A DNA stretch of 32,828 nt from Paulinella micropora (GCA_009731375.1 BJOX01000025.1:91543-124370), one strand, 5' to 3'; shown: positions 1 to 9,258, counted from the stretch's first letter. Made by a program: numbers and translations. Notes: generated by a model from the sequence alone, not told the origin.

Positions 1-148
1 CAATTGCTCTGAGCCAAAAGGCCATGTGCATCCAGTCCTCCATTATAAGGAAAGTCTCCACACCAATCGGTGGAATAAAGGAAGTGACGGCATAGAACAT
101 TACTCTAGGAGCTTTATACCAATCAGCCCATTGAAAAGGACCAATGGC
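1..148 (-). CDS. Partial host exon, unknown protein
   Basis: The minus strand is open from 148 to the window edge and encodes about 49 residues, including GPFQWADWYKAPRVMF and VTSFIPPIGVETFLIMED. The reading is immediately preceded by ACATAG, a good splice acceptor, and by an AT-trinucleotide array that would be the intron. There is no start or stop codon, so this would be an internal exon cut by the window edge. The composition is protein-like, with several Trp and Pro and a mixed hydrophobic pattern that could be membrane-associated. I do not recognise the family. Splicing is inferred. Confidence 0.35.
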
Positions 149-162
149 CTATGTACTCCCTA

Positions 163-375
<213 letters not shown>

Positions 376-380
376 GGCAG

Positions 381-458
381 GAGCCGATGACGATTGACGA
401 GGACGGGGACTTCATAATTACTACCGGTGTCTCATTGCGATATCCAACGAGGAAATGA
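381..458 (+). CDS. Possible terminal host exon
   Basis: After the acceptor-like AGGCAG at 375-380 there is an open reading with an in-frame ATG at 387 that ends at TGA 456-458, and it includes MTIDEDGDFIITTGVSLRY. The composition is protein-like, unlike the repeats beside it. Evidence is limited to the short open frame and the acceptor. GTATGT follows at 463, so a splice donor shortly after the stop is an alternative reading. Confidence 0.15.
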   Translation, partial: EPMTIDEDGDFIITTGVSLRYPTRK

Positions 459-707
459 GCAAGGTATGTTCAACATATTAGTTTTTTAATGCGGCTAGCC
501 ACAAATTCAACGTGTTTTGCGGGCGAGCCGGGCTGGCGAGCTTGCAAAATACGTCACAAATTTGGCGCGCCACATATGTAGTTTTATCGGTAACCTGACC
601 ACATTTTGTGGAGGTGAGCGATAAACATCTCAGACAAAACATGCTGTGGTCACTTGCACGTCTCTATGATACCAAAAAGCGTGCTGGCCAGAGAGGAGTT
701 TTTACAT

Positions 708-830
708 TTACATACATACATACATACATAAATACATACATACATAAATAAATACATACGTGCATACATACATACATACATACATAGCATACATACATAT
801 GTACATACATACGTACATGCATACTTAAGG
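708..830. repeat. (TACA)n microsatellite
   Basis: Imperfect CATA/TACA tetranucleotide run, the same unit that fills the host introns at 26.5-28.0 kb. Confidence 0.9.
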
Positions 831-844
831 CTGACACGCAGAAC

Positions 845-845
<1 letters not shown>

Positions 846-904
<59 letters not shown>
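846..904. repeat. (GA)n microsatellite
   Basis: Nearly pure GA dinucleotide run with a single interruption near the right end. A second short GA tract lies at 1048-1079, directly outside the proposed left viral end. Confidence 0.95.
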
Positions 905-1081
905 TTTCAGGAGGCAAGATCTTCTATCGTGTATACTTTGTCTTACCAACATTTTTTTAATCATTCATCCTTTTACTCCTATCGTTCATCTTAATTTTTT
1001 TGCGCTTGGTCATTTTTTGCACACGATGAGTGGCGTGGCATGACTTCAGAGAGAGTAGAGAGAGAGAGAGAGAGAGAGAAC

Positions 1082-1145
1082 ACAACAGAAGATGATTACC
1101 CTTTTTTTAGGGTCATTTTCAAGAAAATGCCCTCAAAAAAAGGGT
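1082..1145. repeat. Candidate left terminus: short inverted terminal sequence plus hairpin
   Basis: ACAACAGAAGATGATTACCC at 1082-1101 matches the reverse complement of 23810-23829 at 17 of 20 positions, and all three differences are A/T swaps. Overlapping it, 1098-1145 is an imperfect palindrome: an ACCCTTTTTTT arm pairs with AAAAAAAGGGT, and an inner CATTTTC pairs with GAAAATG around a 2-nt loop. The right end has a hairpin of the same size in the same relative place. Viral genes begin about 240 bp inward and simple host repeats lie outside. No target-site duplication could be recognised. Confidence 0.45.
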
Positions 1146-1388
1146 CTTTTAGGACCAAATCGCCATTTTTAACATCATAAGAAATTAAAGAGAAATCAAG
1201 TAGAAATCCAAAAGGAAGAAGGAAATTACCTCAGCTGTCGTTGCCACCACCCCCCACCTATCACACAACAAATATGATATGAGAAAAAATTTCTTCGCAA
1301 GCAAGGGGTTTTGGTTTTTTTTGAATAAAGTAATACACACTAGTTTATACTCCTATGTGCCAAAGGAGTTTAGTGGATAGACCACTTT

Positions 1389-1964
1389 TTATATAGCATA
1401 GTTGTTCCTCACTTGGAACATATCATTTCCATTCATATCTTCGTCATTATCGTTCTTATCTCTTATGTATTTCATTAGTGAACTATTGAAAGACAATCCT
1501 TCCTTATCTATTCCATCAAAAATACGGTCTTGTATTTCTATCTTAAACTCAGAACGATTTTCTTTTCTCCAAGCATAAAAAAGTCTGATTTCTTTTTCTT
1601 TTTTGAATAAAGTCATTCGTCTTTTTTGTCTGAACATTCTGTCGTTTTCAACCTTGATACTTTCCTTATCAAGCTTACCTATTACGTGATTAATAGCATT
1701 CAATTTGACAAGGTGTGGTTGTTTTTTAGCATTTAATAAATCAATTTCTCTATCAATCTTATTTATTTTTTCTTCACAAACAATTTTACATTTTTGTAGA
1801 TTGGATTTACTCTCTTTGTTTGCTTCAAAGATTTCTAACCAATCTTCTTTCGTTCTTTGTTCTTTCGTGATCAGACTTTCACTCATTTTATTTTTTGCGG
1901 TAATGAGGGAAAAAGGGACCTCCCTACCGCTGGGCTGGACAACTTTTTTATTCTGGATTTTCAT
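1389..1964 (-). CDS. Coiled-coil hypothetical protein at the left end
   Basis: The frame encodes 191 residues from ATG 1964, or about 165 from the second Met (MSESLITKEQ). It is rich in Lys, Glu and Asn with long helical stretches (KINKIDREIDLLNAKK, KKEKEIRLFYAWRKENR), suggesting a soluble coiled coil. There is no signal peptide, membrane helix or zinc motif. It is the outermost gene on the left, reading towards the terminus and divergent from the gene at 2112. I do not recognise a family. AT-rich codon use matches the other viral genes, so it is taken as part of the element. Confidence 0.7.
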   Translation of the reverse strand: MKIQNKKVVQPSGREVPFSLITAKNKMSESLITKEQRTKEDWLEIFEANKESKSNLQKCKIVCEEKINKIDREIDLLNAKKQPHLVKLNAINHVIGKLDKESIKVENDRMFRQKRRMTLFKKEKEIRLFYAWRKENRSEFKIEIQDRIFDGIDKEGLSFNSSLMKYIRDKNDNDEDMNGNDMFQVRNNYAI

Positions 1965-2111
1965 TAAATTATGCTAACTATTACCAATATTCACCCGACC
2001 CCTAATTAAAAAAAGGAAATTGCTAAAAAACTGACGACCCAAACCAAAATCACGTGTCAAGAAAATTCTCAAATCTCATTCTCCCAAAATCTCACAATCC
2101 AAGAAGTGGCG

Positions 2112-2588
2112 ATGGAAGAGCTGGCGACCATTCTTGCAGATGCCAAGCTGGATACCGCCCCTGGCCCTGTCGCCCCTGACCCTGTCGCCCCTGGCCCTGT
2201 CGCCCCTGACCCTGTCGCCCCTGTCGCCACTGGCCAGCCCGCACCAGACCCGACCGAATGGTCAACCCTGAACAATTTAGCAAACGAGGGAAAATTTTTC
2301 GTGAAAGTTTCGGCAGACTTTCTCGGCTCCAACAAAAAAATAACACTATACAAAAAGTTTGACGAGTTGAAAGATGCGAAGGGTTTCGTGTTTCGTTCTG
2401 TTTCTATCTATGATGGAATATCCAAACCTACATACCAACAATTCTTTCTCGTTTCTGCGGGGACTGGCGATGGAGAGGAAATTATGGTGTTTCCATCTCT
2501 TACCTCTATCCAAAAGTGTTATAAAAAAACACTAACCAAAATCAATTTCATCGTTCCAATCTTGGGTAATTGGAGAAAAACTAATTAA
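2112..2588 (+). CDS. Hypothetical protein with Pro/Ala repeat; 5' part of a split gene
   Basis: I start the frame at ATG 2112; an in-frame GTG six bases upstream is less likely in a eukaryotic virus. After a short acidic N-terminus, residues about 15-45 are a (GPVAPDPVAP)n-type repeat encoded by 15-bp tandem DNA repeats at about 2157-2226. A globular part follows (KFFVKVSADFLGSNKKITLY), ending at TAA 2586. The next open frame (to 3295) has no usable ATG. A sequence resembling a spliceosomal intron spans 2566-2613: GTAATT donor, CTAAT branch site, pyrimidine tract and TTTTAG acceptor. It is 48 nt long, so splicing alone does not bring the frames together. A frameshift is also needed or is the whole explanation. 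Function unknown. Confidence 0.6.
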   Translation: MEELATILADAKLDTAPGPVAPDPVAPGPVAPDPVAPVATGQPAPDPTEWSTLNNLANEGKFFVKVSADFLGSNKKITLYKKFDELKDAKGFVFRSVSIYDGISKPTYQQFFLVSAGTGDGEEIMVFPSLTSIQKCYKKTLTKINFIVPILGNWRKTN

Positions 2589-3295
2589 AATCTTTCTTAC
2601 TTTTATGTTTTAGGAAGTCAAAGAAAAAGAAAAAGAAAAAGAAAAAGACAATCCCACCAGAGGAAGCGGAGTTGTACAATCCTTTTACGGCAGAGCTACC
2701 AACGGCAACTACTGGCACAAAATATTTCATTATTTTCCCAGAGAAATCTCGCAGGTCTCTTATCGTCTTTCCACTCTGTAAGGAGTTTAAGTCAAAGGAT
2801 GATATCACCAATTCTATTCAAAATCCTGCCTTTGAATTCAAAGAAAAAAAGTCTAGAAAAATCTTTGAAGTAGAGAGTTGGGTAGATAGTGCGGAGAAAG
2901 CAGATTTGGTTAATGATTGTTGGGTTGGTGTGTGGAAGGCGATTGAAGAGAGTGGTGAGTTGTCTTATGGTAATTATCATATGTTTCTCTTCTACTCACT
3001 TGAAGATGCCATAGCAAAAAAAGACAAAATCAGTCTGAACCCATATAAAGAAAAAAGTTTGCTTTCATTTACGAGAGCTAACGATTTTCGTTTTTCGTTT
3101 GACGATGTCTTTGAGAACCGGTACTGGATGAAAGATTACTTATATGCTCTTAAAGACCTCGCTTCAAAAGAAGAGTATGAGAAGGCTTGTGATGAGTGGA
3201 GGAAGTGTAAAGGAGGATGGAAGAAGGAGAAGGAGTTGGCAAAAAAGATTGAGTTGAGAGTTAAGGAGTTGAAGCACAATAAAGATGTTGATTAA
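2585..3295 (+). CDS. Hypothetical protein, 3' part of a split gene (no start codon)
   Basis: The frame is open from 2585 but the first in-frame ATG lies far inside (HMFLFYS), so this is unlikely to be a free-standing gene. A Lys-rich stretch from an AAAAAG repeat (about 2620-2650) is followed by a well-formed globular sequence (TGTKYFIIFPEKSRRSLIVF, VNDCWVGVWKAIEESGEL) and a Lys/Glu-rich C-terminal helix. It is probably the continuation of the gene starting at 2112. It ends 9 bp from the stop of the convergent integrase gene. No family recognised. Confidence 0.6.
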   Translation, partial: LKSFLLLCFRKSKKKKKKKKKTIPPEEAELYNPFTAELPTATTGTKYFIIFPEKSRRSLIVFPLCKEFKSKDDITNSIQNPAFEFKEKKSRKIFEVESWVDSAEKADLVNDCWVGVWKAIEESGELSYGNYHMFLFYSLEDAIAKKDKISLNPYKEKSLLSFTRANDFRFSFDDVFENRYWMKDYLYALKDLASKEEYEKACDEWRKCKGGWKKEKELAKKIELRVKELKHNKDVD

Positions 3296-3304
3296 ATTCT
3301 TCTC

Positions 3305-4288
3305 TTACAAATCTAATATTACTCTTGCTTTTCTTTCTCTCCTACTAGTCCTGACATTCTCCGGTTGGATGTCTTCACGGTTTAATAATTCCTTTGTTTT
3401 TTTCGCTTTTGTTAAATCTTTAACTTGCTCATTAATTTGTTTTTCTTCGTCGGCGGGTTTATCAAATTTGGTCTTTAATAATTCACGAGGACTGACTAGT
3501 TCGTCTGAATTTAATATCAATTTGAAGCCCTTTCTTCCGACGACGGTGTAAATCTGCTTACTGTATTGTCGGCCCCCTTTGGAAAATAAATTCCTTTTTA
3601 ATTCCTTTCTCACTCTATCACCTTTTTCAAATTCGTCAATAAGACCGTCCCGTTGAATTCGTTGTTTATTTTTATTTACTCCCTTAAATACATCTATCGG
3701 CCTATTTTGAATTGTTCTATGAAACCTCATATTATAAGCATCTACCATATCATCAATCCAAGAAAGCCAGTCAAAATTACCATTAGTTTCAAATAGAATG
3801 TCAAGCCACCGCCTTATCGTCCGTATTACTCTATCTACGATAGCAAGAGCACGATGGTCGCCAACTTCAACCGTCCGGTGTTCAATATTATTCTCTCTGA
3901 AATAATCTTTTACCATTCCTTTATATTCACTTCCACTATCGGTAGTAATGCTTTCCGGTGTATATGGTATTGATTTTAAAGCCATATAAACTTCTTTTGC
4001 CGTTTTGTTTTTAAGCGGTTTAATGATTAAAAATCGGCTGTGAGTGTCAATCCAAAATAACATCCAGGCATAACCTTTATTTCCTTTCTTGTCTTTAAGC
4101 TTTGACATATCCGCTAAATCTACAAATACTTGTTTAAGTGGTTTGTCTGACCATATAGTATTCCATTTATCGGTCGGCAATCTTTTTTGGTAATGAATTT
4201 CAAGTGCTTGTTGTTCCTTTCTTTCATTCTCGTCATCTACAACTTCATCCGTGCTATTGTTTTGAGGATTGCTGTGTTTGTGGTCCAT
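3305..4288 (-). CDS. INT: Retrovirus-type integrase (rve superfamily, Polinton/virophage type)
   Basis: The 327-residue protein has an RNase H-fold integrase core. Asp57 lies in KQVFVDLADM, Asp117 in SITTDSGSEYKG, and the third acidic position falls about 35 residues later in ALAIVDRVIRTIRRWL. That residue is Asp152, where the family normally has Glu. The core continues into DAYNMRFHRTIQNRPIDVF, typical of integrases. A C-terminal SH3-like segment follows (KGDRVRKELKRNLF, QIYTVVGRKGFKLIL), then a basic tail. In Maverick/Polinton elements and mavirus this enzyme inserts the linear genome into host DNA. No HHCC zinc domain is present in this frame. The ATG directly abuts the TAG of the upstream CxxC gene. 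The frame is intact, unlike most neighbours. Confidence 0.93.
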   Translation of the reverse strand: MDHKHSNPQNNSTDEVVDDENERKEQQALEIHYQKRLPTDKWNTIWSDKPLKQVFVDLADMSKLKDKKGNKGYAWMLFWIDTHSRFLIIKPLKNKTAKEVYMALKSIPYTPESITTDSGSEYKGMVKDYFRENNIEHRTVEVGDHRALAIVDRVIRTIRRWLDILFETNGNFDWLSWIDDMVDAYNMRFHRTIQNRPIDVFKGVNKNKQRIQRDGLIDEFEKGDRVRKELKRNLFSKGGRQYSKQIYTVVGRKGFKLILNSDELVSPRELLKTKFDKPADEEKQINEQVKDLTKAKKTKELLNREDIQPENVRTSRRERKARVILDL

Positions 4289-4501
4289 CTAATACTTAAT
4301 AACACCTAATGCTTTATCCTTATATATTGCTCTTTCTTTTTTTTCAAGTTCAAAACAATAATTAGAACAAAACTCATACATATAAAACCAATCAAAACTA
4401 TCGTCAATTGCTGTAATCTGCCTGTTCGCTAAACACAGTGTTAATCCACACACATAGCAACTAGTGAAGTCATACATACGATGATTATATAGGTAGTCCA
4501 T
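4289..4501 (-). CDS. Small Cys-rich zinc-binding protein upstream of integrase
   Basis: This 70-residue protein has paired cysteines: SCYVCGLTLC near the N-terminus and EFCSNYCFELEKKE about 25 residues later. The arrangement fits one zinc site of CxxC plus CxxxC. Its stop codon TAG is immediately followed by the integrase ATG with no spacer, so the two could be translated together. It could also be the missing N-terminal zinc module of the integrase, separated by a single stop, but it does not show the HHCC order. A similar FCxxxC ending occurs in the gene at 18417-18927. DNA or protein binding is inferred. Confidence 0.65.
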   Translation of the reverse strand: MDYLYNHRMYDFTSCYVCGLTLCLANRQITAIDDSFDWFYMYEFCSNYCFELEKKERAIYKDKALGVIKY

Positions 4502-4511
4502 AATGTATAAA

Positions 4512-4521
4512 NNNNNNNNNN
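4512..4521. other. Assembly gap (10 N)
   Basis: Ten N between two minus-strand genes. Unlike the gaps at 10753 and 22675, I saw no duplicated flanking sequence. Confidence 0.95.
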
Positions 4522-4531
4522 GGTTCCTATA

Positions 4532-5040
4532 TTAGAACTTTAAAAATATCTTTGAAACATCATTACTTTCTTTTTTTGACTTCTCTGGTTGTCCCGCATA
4601 AACATTGACATTAACACGGCCAGTCTTCTTGCCTTTACCTTTCTTAGGCTGTTCTTCCTCTTCCTCGCTATCATCGCTATCCTCGCTTTCTTCCACTTTC
4701 TTTTTTACCACTTTCTTCGCCTTCTTCTGTTTAGTCTTCAATTTTATACCCGCAACCCGTTGGGCAACGATATCTACAAAGTCCTGTTCTACTTCCTCAT
4801 CGCTTTCACTGCTCTCCTCACTTTGCTCACCGTCTCTACCATCAATCATATCCTTAGCCAACTGTTTCTTTGACACATGGTCCATCTTTTCGTCTTCGTT
4901 CATTTCTTTCACATTCTTCGCCTCTTCCTCCGCGAGTAATTCCCTAGCCCTCTCAATCTTTCTTTGCCTCGCATACTGTTTCTTCATTACAGTAGCTTTT
5001 TCAAGATTTTTATGGCAATCTCTCTATTACCTCTTGGCAT
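4532..5040 (-). CDS. Highly charged low-complexity protein, frameshifted near its start
   Basis: The intact frame runs 4987-4532 (151 residues). It has an N-terminal basic helix (ARQRKIERARELLAEEEAKN), an acidic serine-rich centre (EESSESDEEVEQD), Lys-rich and Glu-rich blocks and a short C-terminal tail. A better start is ATG 5040: its frame (MPRGNREIAIK) would join this one if a base were missing in the A5 run near 5010, after which the sequence continues naturally into the charged helix. Function unknown; such proteins often bind nucleic acid or act as scaffolds. It is divergent from the fibre gene with a shared AT-rich upstream region. Confidence 0.6.
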
Positions 5041-5112
5041 CGTTTGTTTCGGTTGTATATCTAACCAAAAATAATTTTTATACGGATTAATTATTATCCA
5101 ATATATACAACG
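5041..5112. promoter_or_regulatory. AT-rich bidirectional promoter region of the fibre gene
   Basis: Intergenic region between divergent genes. It contains TAATTATTATCCAATATATA ending 6 bp before the fibre ATG. Similar TATATA-like boxes very close to the ATG occur before the genes at 12174 or 12236, 12537, 14596 and 22650 (minus). The shared pattern of a T-rich stretch, TATAT(A/T) and an ATG within about 15 nt suggests a viral promoter with short leaders. Inferred by eye only. Confidence 0.4.
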
Positions 5113-7473
5113 ATGTCGCAATATAAATCGCTCTTAGGCTTGTCTGAAATTGCGGTTGACTCTTTAAATATAGCCAACCTTGATTTAACGAACACAAACA
5201 TAGTGGGCTTATACACAGATAGGGTGCCAGAAGATGCTGACCCCGTAAATCTTTATTTTACTAATAGCCGATTTGATGCGAGGTTGGCTTTAAAATCAAC
5301 AACGGACTTAAAAGAAGGCACTAATCTATACTATACTGATGGTAGGTTTGATGCGCGACTAACTACTAAATCAACCACTAACCTAGCCGAAGGCACCAAT
5401 TTATATTATACTAATGCTAGGTTTGACACTCAATTAGCAACAAAGAGCACAACCAACTTAACCGAAGGAACTAACTTATACTACACCACAGCAAGGGCTA
5501 ATACAGATTTTGACACAAGGATAGCAACTAAATCAATAGATGCTTTAAGTGATGTAATCATAACAGGCCCCCCCGCCGATAACCAACTGCTCATTTACAG
5601 CACAGGACAATGGAGAAACGTCACTTCACCTTTTCTTAGATTGGATGGCCTCACTATGATGTTTGGAAATTTAAATATGGGAGGTTTTAATGTAGTAAAT
5701 GTCGGTAATGTTGATGGTATTGATGTTTCGGCTCTTGATAGTTCTGTGGTTAAACTAACAGGAGACCAAACCATAACAGGAAACAAAACATTTACTACTT
5801 ATGTGGGTGTAAAAGACTCAAATCCATTAAACACAGGTAAGTTATTCTTCAATTACAACAATAATATGGGTTCTATTTATTCGTCGGATGCGGGTGGAGT
5901 CACGGGTTATCCACTAACTATTGTAGGCTCGTCCATACTTTTTGCTCCAACAACAGGGGGCGGAATGACATTGACAAATAATGTTTTAAATTTTAACAGC
6001 ACAACAGCAATCAGCGGACTTCCAGCCCCATTCTATGACGGAGATGCTTCAACAAAAGCATACACTGATACTAAACTAGCAAAGGACGGAACAACGGCTA
6101 TGACGGGCAGTTTAAATATGGGTGGATTTAACATAACAAATGTTGGTAATGTTGACAACATTGATGTTTCGGCTCTTGATACTTCTGTCGTTAAACTAAC
6201 AGGAGACCAAACCATAGCAGGAACCAAAACATTCAGCAATGTGGTAAATGCGAGTGCGGGGATTGATATGAAAAGTCAAAGCATAACAAATGTTAATCTT
6301 GTTGATGGTGTTGATGTTTCAGCCCTTGATACTTCTGTCGTTAAACTAACAGGAGACCAAACCATAGCAGGGAATAAAAAATTTACTTCAACAATAGAAG
6401 TGCGGGGCGCCACAGCTCCAACCACTTTTGATGGTATTGGTATTGCCTTTGATACGGCGACAAATATAGGAGAGATTGTGGCACAAAAAATAGCAACCGC
6501 GGCCTATTATCCAATACAAATAACAGGGTCATATGTTGATTTATATGCGGGTGATAATGTAATCGCGACCGCAACAGGCACGACACTATCTTTGAACAAC
6601 AGAAAAATAACAAATTTAGCCACACCAACAGCAACAACGGACGGAGCAACAAAAGGATATGCGGATACATTAGACGGGCAAAATGTGAAACTAACAGGAA
6701 ACCAAACCATAGCAGGAATTAAGACATATAGCAGTGGTGTTGAAATAACAGGAAATTCAACGAACGCGGCCACAAAAGGAACATTCGTGGTTTTCAATTC
6801 TACCAGTAATATCGGGTCAATTGCTAGTTTGGATATGAAAACAGCGACATATTACAACTTTGAAATTTCTGCCAAAAAAATAAGTTTCATTATTGACGGG
6901 ACGATTGTTGGTTGGGTAAATGCTTCGGGGCTAGATTGTAATAGTAGCAAAATAGCCAACCTTGGAACTCCGACATTATCAACGGACGGGGCGAATAAAA
7001 CGTATGTAGATACATTGGACGGGCAAAATGTAAAACTAACAGGCGACCAAACAATAACGGGAATTAAAATATTTAATGGAAGTAGAAATGATGTAAGAGC
7101 ACTAGATTTATTAAGCCAAGCCGATTTCAATAATGTGGATATCATTAATGGTGGAAATATAACATATAATGGGGCGAGGATATTAAACCAAAACGGAGGA
7201 GATATCTTTTTCAGTCAGACAACGGGTGATTATCAGTATTTCTTATTTACTCTAAATACTGCTTCAAGCGGAACCGCGAACCAACGAGGCTACCTATTTA
7301 CGAATGTAGCGGCTGATGTAAAAGGGGCGGGACTTTATATTTCAAAACTTTTGGATAATAAAAGTGCTTCGTCCGATATCGTCCGTTTTAACAATGCGGG
7401 TGGTATGCGGTTTTATGGAGCCTTAGATATGAACTCAAAGGAAGTAAAACATTTAATGGGGCGAGCACTGTGA
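5113..7473 (+). CDS. Virion fibre protein, N-terminal part (repeat shaft)
   Basis: The frame encodes 786 residues of repetitive fibre sequence. Near the N-terminus, units of about 26 residues carry EGTNLYYTxxRFD (DNA about 5258-5525). They are followed by many copies of VKLTGDQTIxGxKTF alternating with DMNSKxI-type and SALDTSVV segments, the style of phage tail fibres and trimeric shafts. It breaks at TGA 7471, just after a first copy of a 319-bp duplicated block. Shifting by one base around 7440 continues the repeat pattern (SKTFNGAST) into the frame from 7470, so this and the next entry were one gene of about 1370 codons. The role is probably host attachment. Confidence 0.8.
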   Translation: MSQYKSLLGLSEIAVDSLNIANLDLTNTNIVGLYTDRVPEDADPVNLYFTNSRFDARLALKSTTDLKEGTNLYYTDGRFDARLTTKSTTNLAEGTNLYYTNARFDTQLATKSTTNLTEGTNLYYTTARANTDFDTRIATKSIDALSDVIITGPPADNQLLIYSTGQWRNVTSPFLRLDGLTMMFGNLNMGGFNVVNVGNVDGIDVSALDSSVVKLTGDQTITGNKTFTTYVGVKDSNPLNTGKLFFNYNNNMGSIYSSDAGGVTGYPLTIVGSSILFAPTTGGGMTLTNNVLNFNSTTAISGLPAPFYDGDASTKAYTDTKLAKDGTTAMTGSLNMGGFNITNVGNVDNIDVSALDTSVVKLTGDQTIAGTKTFSNVVNASAGIDMKSQSITNVNLVDGVDVSALDTSVVKLTGDQTIAGNKKFTSTIEVRGATAPTTFDGIGIAFDTATNIGEIVAQKIATAAYYPIQITGSYVDLYAGDNVIATATGTTLSLNNRKITNLATPTATTDGATKGYADTLDGQNVKLTGNQTIAGIKTYSSGVEITGNSTNAATKGTFVVFNSTSNIGSIASLDMKTATYYNFEISAKKISFIIDGTIVGWVNASGLDCNSSKIANLGTPTLSTDGANKTYVDTLDGQNVKLTGDQTITGIKIFNGSRNDVRALDLLSQADFNNVDIINGGNITYNGARILNQNGGDIFFSQTTGDYQYFLFTLNTASSGTANQRGYLFTNVAADVKGAGLYISKLLDNKSASSDIVRFNNAGGMRFYGALDMNSKEVKHLMGRAL

Positions 7474-7819
7474 TAAAATATCTAACTTTAACGAACAACG
7501 CCGATTTTAATAATCAAACAATCACTAATGGTGGAAATATAACATATAATGGGGCGAGGATATTAAACCAAAATGGAGGAGATATATTCTTTTCACAGAC
7601 ATCAGGAGATTATCAGTATTTCTTATTTACTCTAAATACTGCTACAAGCGGAACCGCGAACCAACGAGGTTATGTATTTACGAATGTAGCATTTGATGTA
7701 AAAGGGGCGGGACTTTATATTTCAAAACTTTTGGATAATAAAAGTGCTTCGTCTGACATTGTCCGTTTTAACAATGCTGGGGGTATGCGGTTTTATGGTG
7801 CTTTGGATATGAACTCAAA
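7121..7819 (+). repeat. Tandem 319-bp duplication inside the fibre gene
   Basis: Positions 7121-7439 and 7501-7819 align without gaps at a constant offset of 380 bp and are mostly identical, with about one base in ten changed. Both encode a block beginning ADFNN and containing ARILNQNGGDIFF, YQYFLFTLNTA and GMRFYGALDMNS. The fibre frameshift falls right after the first copy. Confidence 0.9.
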
Positions 7820-9227
7820 CAATATAACAAATGGCGGAACAATAACGGGAACGACAATTACTTCAACCGCTGGCATGACTACAACAACATTAACAGCGAG
7901 CGACAAAATAACGACTGCATCAGGTATGCCAATAATCATAGGCAATACAACGAAATGAATAGGAACAACAGCGGGTTTAGAATTGTATGGGACTTATAAT
8001 AATAATACAACTGGAGCGCATTTGCAGGCTATTACAACAGAAGATATATATCCCACTTTTCAACTAACTAATTTAAGTCATAATAGCATAAATATGACTT
8101 TTGATGCGTATTTAGATGCTGGTGGATGGAAATCAAGTTATGCGAGTTCTAATTTTCTAATTAGTAAATGGAATAATAAACTTAGATTTTTGTATGATAG
8201 CGGGAAAAATGTGGGGGTTGCTGTTCCTTGGTCTCTCGCTCTGGAACTTGACACATCGGGCTTATTAACAACGAAGGCAATAACAGCAAGTGGAGCGATA
8301 ACAGCAAATGCGGGTATATCAACAACAACGGCAACCGACAGTAGATTAATAACAGCAAATGCGGGTATATCAACAACAACATTAACTGCGAGTGGATTAA
8401 TAACGGCAAATGCGGGGATTACATACACAGGCACACTAACAACGGCATCAGCATCAACTAATGGGGCGAAAATAGCAATTCAAGGACAAACAGACGGGAC
8501 GAATGCGAGAGGAATATTTATGTGGGACATTGGAGGTTCAAACTGGGGGATTTATATGAGCCAGTCTGGGGCAAATAAAGCATTAAGCGGAACAGGAACG
8601 GCACCAGCAGGAGGAGTAGGCGGAGGATTAACTTCTTATGCTATTAGATTTAGAGTGAATGGTTCTTCAACGAGTGGGTTCATATGGGAGAATAATTCAA
8701 ATACTGCTTTAATGTCTTTGAAAGCAAGCGATGGGCAATTATGGGTATTGTCTAATCCAATTCAATATTCAGACAGGAGAAAAAAAGAAGATATAAAGGA
8801 ATGTTTAGGCTTAGATTTTATTAATAAGTTAAATCCAGTCTGCTATCGTATGATTGATGACAAAAAGAAATGTAGGACTGGCTTAATAGCACAGGAACTG
8901 GAAGAAATACTAACAGAAATGGATATGCTAGATTTTGGCGGTTTTATAAAAGAAACAATTATGGTTCCGTGTCCGAAACAAAAAGCGGAATACGAATTGA
9001 AAGGTGTGAGTGTTAATCCAGAAGATGTTAAATGTATTGATAGTGGTGATGTCGGTTATGGTATAGGTTATTCCGAGTTTATCGCCCCGTTAATTAAAGC
9101 GGTTCAACAATTATCAGAAAAGGTAGTTAATTTAGAAAAAGAAAATAAACTTTTACTTAATATACTACAAGACCAAACCAACCAATTAGCAGAAATCAGA
9201 GTGACCGTTCTTGATAATGTAAAATAA
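7470..9227 (+). CDS. Virion fibre protein, C-terminal part with Peptidase_S74 chaperone
   Basis: This continues the fibre. After the second copy of the duplicated block it reads through an in-frame TGA at 7956-7958 (in ...GNTTK*IGTTAG...), with the same frame open on both sides. Short repeats follow (TANAGISTTTLTASG), then a globular tip. The C-terminus is a Peptidase_S74 intramolecular chaperone: QYSDRRKKEDIKECLGLDF with the Ser-Asp and Lys of the self-cleaving dyad, LNPVCYRM, GLIAQELEEI, YSEFIAPLIKAVQQL, then a heptad-like helix. In phages and some eukaryotic viruses this domain trimerises the fibre and then cuts itself off. Frame ends at TAA. As sequenced, only the part after 7958 or 7983 would be translated separately. 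Confidence 0.82.
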
Positions 9228-9258
9228 TACAACTAGACTTCACAGACCCCCACCTATT

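Larger units (their letters stand above)
459..1081. other. Left host flank with simple repeats, no gene seen
   Basis: Mixed-composition DNA with three simple repeats: TACA tetranucleotides at about 708-830 and two (GA)n tracts at about 846-904 and 1048-1079. No protein-like open frame survives once repeats are discounted. The region has the same microsatellite style as the right host flank, so it is taken as chromosomal and not viral. Confidence 0.6.

Noticed and set aside
5258-5525. Regular repeats resembling a CRISPR array
   Set aside because: The repeats are in-frame protein repeats (EGTNLYYT) of the fibre with no variable spacers of constant length.
5595-8434. Minus-strand frames opposite the fibre gene
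   Set aside because: Shadow frames produced by the repetitive coding strand; composition is not protein-like.
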